A stretch of DNA of 64,000 nucleotides, from the NCBI RefSeq assembly GCF_937616625.2, contig NC_065574.1, forward strand, positions 23,043,001 through 23,107,000, in the 5' to 3' direction. Both the position numbers and the translations under genes were made by a program. The notes under the pieces were generated by a model. It ran no database searches. It worked only from the letters and a program-made list of their open reading frames with translations, and was not told the origin of the DNA. Shown here piece after piece: positions 36,470-50,000 of the stretch (its first letter is position 1; each line of letters begins with the position of its first letter). The stretch comes from Mercurialis annua (taxonomy: Eukaryota > Streptophyta > Magnoliopsida > Malpighiales > Euphorbiaceae).

Positions 36470-39400
36470 GTTACAAAACAAATCCAAACATTTTCCCATT
36501 TTAGCGATTTAAGCCAAACGATTACAAACGTTACGAAACAAATCCAAACGTTTCAGATTTTTTGCGATTGAAGCCAAACGTTTACAAACATTACGAACGT
36601 TACGAAACAAATCCAAATGTTTCCCCATTTTAGCGATTTAAGCCAAACGTTTAAAATGTTACGAAACAAATCCAAACATTTCCCCTTTTTAGCGATTTAA
36701 GCCAAACATTTACAAATGTTACGAAACAAATCAAAAACGTTTCACATTTTTGCTGATTGAATCCAAACGTTTACAAATAATACGAAACAAATCCAAACGT
36801 TTCACCTTTTTAGCAATTTAAGCCAAATGTTTACAAACGTTACGAAACAAATCCAAACTTTTCACCTTTTTAGTACTTAAGGCAAACGTTTACAAACGTT
36901 GCGAAACAAATCCAAACATTTCAGCTTTTTAGCGATTAAAGCCAAACGTTTACAAACATTACGAAACAAATCCAAACGTTTCCCTTTTTTAGCGATTTAA
37001 TCAATATGTTTACAAACTTTACGAAACAAATCCAAGCGTTTCACCATTTTAACAATTTAAGCCAAACATTTGAAAACATTACGAAATAAATCCAAACGTT
37101 TCACATTTTTAGCGATTTAAGCCAAACGTTTACAAACATTACGAAACAAATCTAAACGTTTCACCTTTTTAGCGATTTAAGCCAAACATTTACAAACGTT
37201 GCGAAACAAAACAGGACGTTTCACCTTTTTTGCGATTTTAGCCAAAGGTTTACAAACATTATGAAACAAAACCAAACGTTTAAAACTTTATGAAACAAAT
37301 CCAGGTGTTTCACCGTTTTAGCAATTTAAGCCAAACGTATAGAAACGTTGCAAAACAAATCCAAACGTTTCACCTTTTTAGCGATTTAAGCCAAACATTT
37401 ACAAACGTTACGAAACAAATCCAAACGTTACGAAACAAAACAAATTGTTTACAAACGTTACGAAACAAATCTAAACGTTTCACCTTTTTAGCAATTTAAG
37501 CGAAATGTTTACAAGCATTACAAAACAAATCCAAGCGTTTCATCTTTTTAGCAATTTAAGCAAAACATTTACAAACGTTACGAAACAAATTCAGATGTTT
37601 AACCTTTTTAGCGGTTTAAGCCTAACGTTTACAAACGTTTGGAAATAAAACCAAACGTTTCACCTTTTTGGCCATTTAAGCCAAACGTTTACAAACGTTA
37701 AGAAACAAATCCAAACGTTTCCCCATTTTAGCGATTTAAGCCTGACGTTTAAAAACGTTACGAAACAAATCCAAACGTTTCACCTTTTTAGCGATTTATG
37801 CCACATGTTTACAAACGTTACGAAACAAATCCAAACGTTTCACAGTTTTAGCGATTGAAGGCAAACGTTTAAAAAGGTTGCGAAACAAAACCAAGCGTTT
37901 CACCTTTTTTGCAATTTAAACCAAACATTTACAAACGTAACGAAACAAATCCAAGAATTTTGCCTTTATAGCGATTTAAGCCAAACGTTTACAAACGTTA
38001 CGAAACAAATCCAAACGTTACGAAATAAAACCAAACTTTTACAAACGTTACGAAACAAATCCAAGCGTTTCACCTTTTTAGCAATTTAAGCGAAACGTTA
38101 ACAAACGTTACGAAAAAATCCAAACGTTTCACCTTTTTAGTGGTATAAGACGAACGTTTACAAACATTTGGAAACAAAACCAAACGTTTCACCTATTTTG
38201 TAATTGAAGCCAAACATTTTTAAAAGTTACGAAACAAATCCAAACGTTTCCCCATTTTAGCTATTTAAGCCAAACGTTTAAAAACGTTACGAAACAAATC
38301 CAAATGTTTCACCATTTTAGCGATTTAAGCCAAATGTTTACAAACATTAAGAAACAAATCCAAACGTTTCACATTTTTAGCGATTGAAGCCAAACCTTTA
38401 CAAAAGTTATGAAACAAAACCAAGCGTTTCACCTATTTAGCAATTTAAACCAAACATTTACAAACGTAACGAAACAAATCCAAGAGTTTCACTTTTTTAG
38501 ATTATAAGCCAAACGTTTACAAACGTTACGAAAGAAATCCAAACGATACGAAACAAAACCAAACGTTTACAAGCGTTACGAAACAAATCAAGGCGTTTCA
38601 CCTTTTTAGCAATTTAAGCGAAATATTTACAAACATTACGAAACTAATCCAAGCGTTTCACCTTTTTTAGCAATTTAAGCAAAACGTTTACAAACGTTTC
38701 CCCTTTTTAGCGGTTCAAGCCGAACGTTTACAAACGTTTGGAAACAAAGCCAAACATTTCACCTTTTTGGCAATTTAAGCCAAACGTTTACAAACTTTAC
38801 GAAACAAATCCAAATGTTTCCCCATTTTAGAGATTTAAGCCAAACGTTTAAAAACGTTACGAAACAAATCCAAACGTTTCACCTATTTAGCAATTTAGGC
38901 CAAACGTTTACAAACGTTACGAACAAATCAAAACGTCTCACATTTTTAGGGATTGAAGCCAAACGTATACGAACGCTACGAAACAAAACCAAGTGTTTCA
39001 CCTTTTTAGCAATTTAAACCAAACGTTTACAAATGTTAAGAAACAAATCTTAGCGTTTCACCTTTTTAGCAATTTAAGCCAAACGTTACGAAACAAATCC
39101 AAGCGTTTCACCATTTTAGATATTTAAACCAAACGTTTACAAACGTTACGAAACAAATCCTAACGATTCACCTTTTTAGCGATTTAAGCCAAACGTTTAC
39201 AAACGGTACGAAACAAATACAAACGTTTAGCCTTTTTAGTGATTTAAGCCAAACGTTTACAAACGCTACGAAACAAATCCAAACGTTTCCCCTTTTTAAC
39301 CATTTAAGTCAAACGTTTACAAACGTTACGAAAAAAATCCAAAAGTTTCACCTTTTAAGTGATTTAAGCCAAACATTTACAAAAGTTACGACACAAATCC

Positions 39401-39620
39401 AAACGTTTCACCTTTTCAGCGATTAAAGCCAAATGTTTACAATAGTTACGACACAAATCCAAACGTTTCACCTTTTTAGCGATTTAAGCCAATTGGTTAC
39501 AAACGTTACGAAAAAATCCAAACGTTTCCCCTTTTTAGCGATTTAAGCCAAACATTTACAAACGTTACGAAACAAATCCAAACGTTTCACCTTTTTAGCG
39601 GTTTAACCTTTTTAGCATTT
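36470..39620 (+). repeat. Block duplicated at 49610-52930
   Basis: The order of rare variants in 36470-39620 is repeated at 49610-52930 with offsets drifting from about 13.14 to 13.33 kb. Diagnostic shared oddities are ACATTACGAACGTTACG (a 10-bp slip) near 36586 and 49724, AACGTATA-AAACGTTGC near 37340 and 50665, and CACCTATTTTGTAATT near 38198 and 51488. Divergence is higher than inside repeats A-C, so this duplication is older. Confidence 0.8.
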
Positions 39621-41071
39621 TAAACCAAATGTTTGCAAACGTTACGAAACAAATCCAAACGTTTCACCTATTTAGCGATTTCAGCCACACGTTTACAAAC
39701 GTTACGGAACAAAACAAAACTTTTAAAATGTTACGAAACAAATACAAATGTTTCACATTTTTAGCGATTTATGCCAAACGTTTTCAAACGTTAGGAAGCA
39801 AAACCAAGCGTTTCACCTTTTTAGATTACAAGACAAATCCAAGCGTTTCACATATTTAGCCATTTGAGCCAAACGTTTACAAACGTTACGAAACAAATCC
39901 AAGCATTTCACCTTTTTAGCAATTTAAGCCAAACATTGACAAACGTTATGAAACAAATCCAAACGTTTCACCTTTTTTAACGATTTAAGCCAAACGTTTA
40001 CAAACGTTACGAAAAAAATCCAAACGTTTCACCTTTTTAGCGATTTAAGCCAAACATTTACAAAGGTTATGAAACAAATCTTAATGTTTCACCTTTTTTG
40101 CAATTTGAGCCAAAAGTTTACAAACGTTATGAAAAAAATCCAAGCGTTTCACCATTCTAGCAATTTAGGCCAAACGCTTACAAATGTTACGAAACAAATC
40201 AAGGCGTTTCACCTTTTTAGCAATTTAAGCCAAAAGTTTATAAACATTACGAAACAAATCCAAACGTTTCATCTTTTTAGCGATTTAAGCCGAACGTTTA
40301 CAAATGTTTCGAAAGAAAACCAAACATTTCACCTTTTTAGCAATTTAAGCCTAATGTTTACAAACATTACGAAACAAATCCAAACGTTTCCCCATTTTAG
40401 CGATATAAGCCAAACGTTTAAAACGTTACGAAACAAATCCAAACATTTCACCTTTTTTACGATTTATACCAAACGTTTACTCACGTTACGAATAAAATCC
40501 AAGTTTCGCCTTTTATGCGATTGAAGCCAAACGTTTACAAATGTTACAAAACAAATCCAAACGTCTCGCCTTTTTAGCGATTTAAGCCAAACATTTACAA
40601 ACGGTTACGAAACAAATCCAAACGTTTCCCCATCTTATCGATTTCAGCCAAACGTTCAAAACGTTTCGAAAATGATCCAAACGATTGCCCTTTTTAGCAA
40701 TTTACGCCAAACGTTTACAAACGTTACGAAACAAATTCAAACGTTTCCCCTTTTAAGCAATTTAAGCCAAATATTTACAAAAATTACGAAACAAATCCAA
40801 GAGTTTCACCTTTTTAGCATTTTAAGCCAAACGTTTACAAACGTTACGAAACAAATTCAAGCTTTTCACCTTTTTAGCAATTTAAGCCAAACGATTACAA
40901 ATGTTACGAAACAAATCTAAACGTTTCACCTTTTTAGCGATTGAAGCCAAAACATTTACAAACGTTACGAAACAAAGCCAAACTTTTACAAACGCTATGA
41001 AACAAATCCAAGTGTTTAACCTTTTTAGCAATTTAAGCCAAACGTTTACAAACGTTACAAAACAAATCCAA

Positions 41072-41345
41072 ACGTTTCACCTTTTTAGTGATTTAAGCCA
41101 AACATTTATAAATTTTTAGTGATTGAAGCAAAACGTTTACAAACGCTACAGAACAAATCCAAACGTTTCACCTTTTTAGTGATTTAAGCCAAACATTTAT
41201 AAATTTTTAGTGATTGAAGCAAAACGTTTACAAACGCTACAGAACAAATCCAAACGTTTTACCTTTTTAGTGATTTAAGCCAAACATTTATAAATTTTTA
41301 GTAATTGAAGCAAAACGTTTACAAACGCTACAGAACAAATCCAAA
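41072..41345 (+). repeat. 91-bp subrepeat, three copies, inside repeat B
   Basis: AACATTTATAAATTTTTAGT recurs at 41101, 41192 and 41283, each followed by a diverged half monomer and AACGCTACAGAAC. The period of 91 is one and a half monomers plus one base. The same triple is found in the other copies of repeat B near 43.4-43.6, 45.7-45.9 and 47.6-47.85 kb. Single copies occur near 24.1, 27.3, 54.7, 58.5 and 62.35 kb. Confidence 0.88.
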
Positions 41346-44300
41346 CGTTTCACCTCTTTAGCAATTTAAGCCAAATATTTGCAAACGTTACGAAACAAAT
41401 TCAAACGTTTCACCTTTTTCGCGATTTAAGCTAAATTTTTAAAACATTACGAAATAAATCCAAGCGTTTACAAACATTACGGAACAAAAACAAACGTTTC
41501 GCATTTTTAGCAATTTAAGCCAAAAGTTTACAAACGTTACGAAACAAATCCAAATGTTTCACCTTTTTAGCGATTGAAGTCAAACCTTTACAAACGTTAC
41601 AAAACAAATCAAAAAAATTTACCATTTTAGCGATTTAAGCCCAACATTTATAAACGTTACGAAACAAAACCAAACGTTTACAGACGTAACAATACAAATC
41701 TAAACGTTTCCAAAAGTTACGAAACAAATCCAAATGTTTCCCCATATTAGCGATTTAAGTCAAACGTTTATAAACGTTACGAAATAAATCCTAACATTTA
41801 ACTTTTTTAGCGATTTAAGCCAAACGCTAGAAACTTCAATAAACGTTATGAAACAAATCTAAACATTTACAAACATTACGGAACAACAGCAAACTTTTCA
41901 CATTTTTAGCAATTTAAGCCAAACGTTTACAAACGTTACGAAACAAATCCAAACGTTTCACCTATTTAGCGATTTCAGCCAAACGTTTACAAACGTTATG
42001 GAACAAAACAAAACTTTTAAAATGTTACGAAACAAATACAAACGTTTCACATTTTTAGCGATTTATGCCAAACGTTTTCAAACGTTAGGAAGCAAAACCA
42101 AGCGTTTCACCTTTTTAGATTACAAGACAAATCCAAGCGTTTCACATATTTAGCCATTTGAGCCAAACGTTTACAAACGTTACGAAACAAATCCAAGCAT
42201 TTCACCTTTTTAGCAATTTAAGCCAAACATTGACAAACGTTATGAAACAAATCCAAACGTTTCACCTTTTTTAACGATTTAAGCCAAACGTTTACAAACG
42301 TTACGAAAAAAATCCAAACGTTTCACCTTTTTAGCGATTTAAGCCAAACATTTACAAAGCTTATGAAACAAATCTTAATGTTTCACCTTTTTTGCAATTT
42401 GAGCCAAAAGTTTACAAACGTTACGAAAAAAATCCAAGCGTTTCACCATTCTAGCAATTTAGGCCAAACGTTTACAAACGTTACGAAACAAATCAAGGCG
42501 TTTCACCTTTTTAGCAATTTAAGCCAAAAGTTTATAAACATTACGAAACAAATCCAAACGTTTCACCTTTTTAGCGATTTAAGCCGAACGTTTACAAATG
42601 TTTCGAAAGAAAACCAAACATTTCACCTTTTTAGCAATTTAAGCCTAATGTTTACAAACATTACGAAACAAATCCAAACGTTTCCCCATTTTAGCGATAT
42701 AAGCCAAACGTTTAAAACGTTACGAAACAAATCCAAACATTTCACCTTTTTTACGATTTATACCAAACGTTTACTCACGTTACGAATAAAATCCAAGTTT
42801 CGCCTTTTATGCGATTGAAGCCAAACGTTTACAAATGTTACAAAACAAATCCAAACGTCTCGCCTTTTTAGCGATTTAAGCCAAACATTTACAAACGTTA
42901 CGAAACAAATCCAAACGTTTCCCCATCTTATCGATTTCAGCCAAACGTTCAAAACGTTGCGAAAATGATCCAAACGATTGCCCTTTTTAGCAATTTACGC
43001 CAAACGTTTACAAACGTTACGAAACAAATTCAAACGTTTCCCCTTTTTAGCAATTTAAGCCAAATATTTACAAACATTACGAAACAAATCCAAGAGTTTC
43101 ACCTTTTTAGCATTTTAAGCCAAACGTTTACAAACGTTACGAAACAAATTCAAGCTTTTCACCTTTTTAGCAATTTAAGCCAAACGATTACAAATGTTAC
43201 GAAACAAATCTAAACATTTCACCTTTTTAGCGATTGAAGCCAAAACATTTACAAACGTTACGAAACAAAGCCAAACTTTTACAAACGCTATGAAACAAAT
43301 CCAAGTGTTTAACCTTTTTAGCAATTTAAGCCAAACGTTTACAAACGTTACAAAACAAATCCAAACGTTTCACCTTTTTAGTGATTTAAGCCAAACATTT
43401 ATAAATTTTTAGTGATTGAAGCAAAACGTTTACAAACGCTACAGAACAAATCCAAACGTTTCACCTTTTTAGTGATTTAAGCCAAACATTTATAAATTTT
43501 TAGTGATTGAAGCAAAACGTTTACAAACGTTACAGAAAAAATCCAAACGTTTTACCTTTTTAGTGATTTAAGCCAAACATTTATAAATTTTTAGTAATTG
43601 AAGCAAAACGTTTACAAACGCTACAGAACAAATCCAAACGTTTCACCTCTTTAGCAATTTAAGCCAAATATTTGCAAACGTTACGAAACAAATTCAAACG
43701 TTTCACCTTTTTCGCGATTTAAGCTAAATTTTTAAAACATTACGAAATAAATCCAAGCGTTTACAAACATTACGGAACAAAAACAAACGTTTTGCATATT
43801 TAGCAATTTAAGCCAAAAGTTTACAAACGTTACGAAACAAATCCAAATGTTTTACCTTTTTAGCGATTGAAGTCAAACCTTTACAAACGTTACAAAACAA
43901 ATCCAAAAAATTTACCATTTTAGCGATTTAAGCCCAACATTTATAAACGTTACGAAACAAAACCAAACGTTTACAGACGTAACAATACAAATCTAAACGT
44001 TTCCAAAAGTTACGAAACAAATCCAAATGTTTCCCCATATTAGCGATTTAAGTCAAACGTTTATAAACGTTACGAAATAAATCCTAACATTTCACTTTTT
44101 TAGCGATTTAAGCCAAACGCTAGAAACTTCAATAAACGTTATGAAACAAATCCAAACATTTACAAACATTACGGAACAAAAGCAAACTTTTCACATTTTA
44201 GCAATTTAAGCCAAACGTTTACAAACGTTACGAAACAAATCCAAACGTTTCACCTATTTAGCGATTTCAGCCAAACGTTTACAAACGTTATGGAACAAAA

Positions 44301-47075
44301 CAAAACTTTTAAAATGTTACGAAACAAATACAAATGTTTCACATTTTTAGCGATTTATGCCAAACGCTTTCAAACGTTAGGAAGCAAAACCAAGCGTTTC
44401 ACCTTTTTAGATTACAAGACAAATCCAAGCGTTTCACATATTTAGCCATTTGAGCCAAACGTTTACAAACGTTACGAAACAAATCCAAGCGTTTCACCTT
44501 TTTAGCAATTTAAGCCAAACATTGACAAACGTTATGAAACAAATCCAAACGTTTCACCTTTTTTAACGATTTAAGCCAAACGTTTACAAACGTTACGAAA
44601 AAAATCCAAACGTTTCACCTTTTTAGCGATTTAAGCCAAACATTTACAAAGGTTATGAAACAAATCTTAATGTTTCACCTTTTTTGCAATTTGAGCCAAA
44701 AGTTTACAAACGTTACGAAAAAAATCCAAGCGTTTCACTATTCTAGCAATTTAGGCCAAACGTTTACAAACGTTACGAAACAAATCAAGGCGTTTCACCT
44801 TTTTAGCAATTTAAGCCAAAAGTTTATAAACATTACGAAACAAATCCAAACGTTTCACCTTTTTAGCGATTTAAGCCGAACGTTTACAAATGTTTCGAAA
44901 GAAAACCAAATATTTCACCTTTTTAGCAATTTAAGCCTAATGTTTACAAACATTACGAAACAAATCCAAACGTTTCCCCATTTTAGCGATATAAGCCAAA
45001 CGTTTAAAACGTTACGAAACAAATCCAAACATTTCACCTTTTTTACAATTTATACCAAACGTTTACTCACGTTACGAATAAAATCCAAGTTTCGCCTTTT
45101 ATGCGATTGAAGCCAAACGTTTACAAATGTTACAAAACAAATCCAAACGTCTCGCCTTTTTAGCGATTTAAGCCAAACATTTACAAACGTTACGAAACAA
45201 ATCCAAACGTTTCCCCATCTTATCGATTTCAGCCAAACGTTCAAAACGTTGCGAAAATGATCCAAACGATTGCCCTTTTTAGCAATTTACGCCAAACGTT
45301 TACAAACGTTACGAAACAAATTCAAACGTTTCCCCTTTTTAGCAATTTAAGCCAAATATTTACAAACATTACGAAACAAATCCAAGAGTTTCACCTTTTT
45401 AGCATTTTAAGCCAAACGTTTACAAACGTTACGAAACAAATTCAAGCTTTTCACCTTTTTAGCAATTTAAGCCAAACGATTACAAATGTTACGAAACAAA
45501 TCTAAACGTTTCACCTTTTTAGCGATTGAAGCCAAAACATTTACAAACGTTACGAAACAAAGCCAAACTTTTACAAACGCTATGAAACAAATCCAAGTGT
45601 TTAACCTTTTTAGCAATTTAAGCCAAACGTTTACAAACGTTACAAAACAAATCCAAACGTTTCACCTTTTTAGTGATTTAAGCCAAACATTTATAAATTT
45701 TTAGTTATTGAAGCAAAACGTTTACAAACGCTACAGAACAAATCCAAACGTTTCACCTTTTTAGTGATTTAAGCCAAACATTTATAAATTTTTAGTGATT
45801 GAAGCAAAACGTTTACAAACGCTACAGAACAAATCCAAACGTTTTACCTTTTTAGTGATTTAAGCCAAACATTTATAAATTTTTAGTAATTGAAGCAAAA
45901 CGTTTACAAACGCTACAGAACAAATCCAAACGTTTCACCTCTTTAGCAATTTAAGCCAAATATTTGCAAACGTTACGAAACAATTTCAAACGTTTCACCT
46001 TTTTCGCGATTTAAGCTAAATTTTTAAAACATTACGAAATAAATCCAAGCGTTTACAAACATTACAGAACAAAAACAAACGTTTCGCATTTTTAGCAATT
46101 TAAGCCAAAAGTTTACAAACGTTACGAAACAAATCCAAATGTTTCACCTTTTTAGCGATTGAAGTCAAACCTTTACAAACGTTACAAAACAAATCAAAAA
46201 AATTTACCATTTTAGCGATTTAAGCCCAACATTTATAAACGTTACGAAACAAAACCAAACGTTTACAGACGTAACAATACAAATCTAAACGTTTCCTAAA
46301 GTTACGAAACAAATCCAAATGTTTCCCCATATTAGCGATTTAAGTCAAACGTTTATAAACGTTACGAAATAAATCCTAACATTTCACTTTTTTAGCGATT
46401 TAAGCCAAACGCTAGAAACTTCAACAAACGTTATGAAACAAATCCAAACATTTACAAACATTACGGAACAAAAGCAAACTTTTCACATTTTTAGCAATTT
46501 AAGCCAAACGTTTACAAACGTTACGAAACAAATCCAAACGTTTCACCTATTTAGCGATTTCAGCCAAACGTTTACAAACGTTACGGAACAAAACAAAACT
46601 TTTAAAATGTTACGAAACAAATACAAACGTTTCACATTTTTAGCAATTTATGCCAAACGTTTTCAAACGTTAGGAAGCAAAACCAAGCGTTTCACCTTTT
46701 TAGATTACAAGACAAATCCAAGCGTTTCACATATTTAGCCATTTGAGCCAAACGTTTACAAACGTTACGAAACAAATCCAAGCATTTCACCTTTTTAGCA
46801 ATTTAAGCCAAACATTGACAAACGTTATGAAACAAATCCAAACGTTTCACCTTTTTTAACGATTTAAGCCAAACGTTTACAAACGTTACGAAAAAAATCC
46901 AAACGTTTCACCTTTTTAGCGATTTAAGCCAAACATTTACAAAGGTTATGAAACAAATCTTAATGTTTCACCTTTTTTGCAATTTGAGCCAAAAGTTTAC
47001 AAACGTTACGAAAAAAATCCAAGCGTTTTACCATTCTAGCAATTTAGGCCAAACGTTTACAAACGTTACGAAACA

Positions 47076-47090
47076 AATCAAGGCAAACAT
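47076..47090 (+). other. Deletion junction in the fourth copy of repeat B
   Basis: Compared with copies 1-3, about 382 bp are missing between AATCAAGGC and AAACATTGACAAACG. The loss is not a whole number of monomers (6.4 units), so it is not simple in-register unequal exchange. Confidence 0.8.
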
Positions 47091-50000
47091 TGACAAACGT
47101 TACGAAACAAATCCAAACGTTTCCCCATCTTATCGATTTCAGCCAAACGTTCAAAACGTTGCGAAAATGATCCAAACGATTGCCCTTTTTAGCAATTTAC
47201 GCCAAACGTTTACAAACGTTACGAAACAAATTCAAACGTTTCCCCTTTTTAGCAATTTAAGCCAAACATTTACAAACATTACGAAACAAATCCAAGCGTT
47301 TCACCTTTTTAGCATTTTAAGCCAAACGTTTACAAACGTTACGAAACAAATTCAAGCTTTTCACCTTTTTAGCAATTTAAGCCAAACGATTACAAATGTT
47401 ACGAAACAAATCTAAACGTTTCACCTTTTTAGCGATTGAAGCCAAAACATTTACAAACGTTACGAAACAAAGCCAAACTTTTACAAACGTTATGAAACAA
47501 ATCCAAGTGTTTAACCTTTTTAGCAATTTAAGCCAAACGTTTACAAACGTTACAAAACAAATCCAAACGTTTCACCTTTTTAGTGATTTAAGCCAAACAT
47601 TTATAAATTTGTAGTGATTGAAGCAAAACGTTTACAAACGCTACAGAACAAATCCAAACGTTTCACCTTTTTAGTGATTTAAGCCAAACATTTATAAATT
47701 TTTAGTGATTGAAGCAAAACGTTTACAAACGCTAGAGAACAAATCCAAACGTTTTACCTTTTTAGTGATTTAAGCCAAACATTTATAAATTTTTAGTAAT
47801 TGAAGCAAAACGTTTACAAACGCTACAGAACAAATCCAAACGTTTCACCTCTTTAGCAATTTAAGCCAAATATTTGCAAACGTTACGAAACAAATTCAAA
47901 CGTTTCACCTTTTTCGCGATTTAAGCTAAATTTTTAAAACATTACGAAATAAATTCAAGCGTTTACAAACATTACGGAACAAAAACAAACGTTTCGCATT
48001 TTTAGCAATTTAAGCCAAAAGTTTACAAACGTTACGAAACAAATCCAAATGTTTCACCTTTTTAGCGATTGAAGTCAAACCTTTACAAACGTTACAAAAC
48101 AAATCCAAAAAATTTACCATTTTAGCGATTTAAGCCCAACATTTATAAACGTTACGAAACAAAACCAAACGTTTACAGACGTAACAATACAAATCTAAAC
48201 GTTTCCAAAAGTTACGAAACAAATCCAAATGTTTCCCCATATTAGCGATTTAAGTCAAACGTTTATAAATGTTACGAAATAAATCCTAACATTTCACTTT
48301 TTAGCGATTTAAGCCAAACGCTAGAAATTTCAACAAACGTTATGAAACAAATCCAAACATTTACAAACATTACGGAACAAAAGCAAACTTTTCACATTTT
48401 TAGCAATTTAAGCCAAACGTTTACAAACGTTACGAAACAAATCCAATCATTTCACCTTTTTAGCGATCGAAGCCAAACGTTTAGAAACGTTAAAAAACTA
48501 ATCCAGACGTTTCCCCATTTTAGCGATTTAAGCCAATCGATTATAAACGTTACAGAAAAATAAACGTTTACAAACGTTACGAAAGAAATCCAAATGTTTA
48601 CAAACGTTACGAAACAAATCCAAACGTTTCCCCATTTTATCGATTTAAGCCAAACGTTTCGAAACAAAATCCAAACGTTTCACCTTTTTAGCGATTTAAG
48701 CCAAAAGTTTACTAACGTTACAAATCAAATCCAAACGTTTCCCCATTTTAGCGATTTAAGCCAAATGATTAAAAACGCTACGAAACAAATCCAAACGTTT
48801 AACTTTTTTTGCGATTGAATCCAAACATTTACAAATATTATGAAACAAATCCAAACGTTTCCCTTTTTTAGCGATTTAAGCTAAACGTTTACAAACGTTA
48901 CGAAACAAATACAAACGTTTCACCTTTTTAGCGGTTTAAGCCAAACGTTTACAAACGTTACGAAAAAAACAAACGTTTCACATTTTTAGCGACTTAATCC
49001 AAACGTTTACAAACATTACAAACCAAAACCAATCCTTTACAAACGTTACGAAACAAATCCAAACGTTTCACCTTTTTAGAAATTTAAGCCAAACGTTTAC
49101 TAACATTACGAAACAAATTAAAAAGTTTCCCTATTTTAGCGATTTAAGCCGAACATTTACAAACGTTACGAAATAAAACCAAATGTTTCACGTTCTTAGC
49201 TATTTAAGCCAAACGTTTACAAACGTTACGAAAAAAATCCAAACGTTTCCCCTTTTTAGCGATTTAAGCCAAATGTCTACAAACGTTACGAAATAAATCC
49301 AAACGTTTCACCTTTTTAGCGGTTTAACCTTTTTAGCGATTTAAACCAAATGTTTACAAATGTTACGAAACAAATCCAAACGTTTCACCTATTTAGCGAT
49401 TTAAGCCAAACGTTTACAAACGTTACGAAACAAAACCGAACTTTTAAAATGTTACGAAACAAATCCAAACGTTTCACATTTTTAGCGATTTAAGCCAAAC
49501 GTTTTCAAACGTTAGGAAACAAAACCAAGCGTTTCACCTTTTTAGATTACAAGAGAAATCCAAGCGTTTCACATATTTAGCCATTTGAGCCAAACGTTTA
49601 CAAACGTTACGAAACAAATCCAAACATTTTCCCATTTTAGCGATTTAAGCCAAACGATTACAAACGTTACGAAACAAATCCAAACGTTTCACCTTTTTTG
49701 CGATTGAAGCCAAACGTTTACAAACATTACGAACGTTACGAAACAAATCCAAATGTTTCCCCATTTTAGCAATTTAAGCCAAACGTTTAAAATGTTACCA
49801 AACAAATCCAAACATTTCCCCTTTTTAGCGATTTAAGCCAAACGTTTACAAATGTTACGAAACAAATCCAAACGTTTCAGGTTTTTGCTTATTGAATCCA
49901 AACATTTACAAATATTACGAAACAAATCCAAACGTTTCCCCTTTTTAGCAATTTAAGGCAAACGTTTACAAACGTTACGAAACAAATCCAAACGTTTCAC

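Larger units (their letters stand above)
39630..48440 (+). repeat. Higher-order repeat B: ~2.29-kb unit, four copies, last one shortened
   Basis: Copies start near 39630, 41924, 44217 and 46510. The landmark ATGAAACAAATCTTAATG recurs at 40069, 42363, 44655 and 46948 (spacing 2294, 2292, 2293). A non-satellite-like landmark, TTTTTAGATTACAAGACAAA, marks every copy. Copies are nearly identical. Copy 4 lacks about 382 bp at about 47083, where AATCAAGGC runs directly into AAACATTGACAAACG. Each unit also contains the 91-bp triple repeat. Confidence 0.93.
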
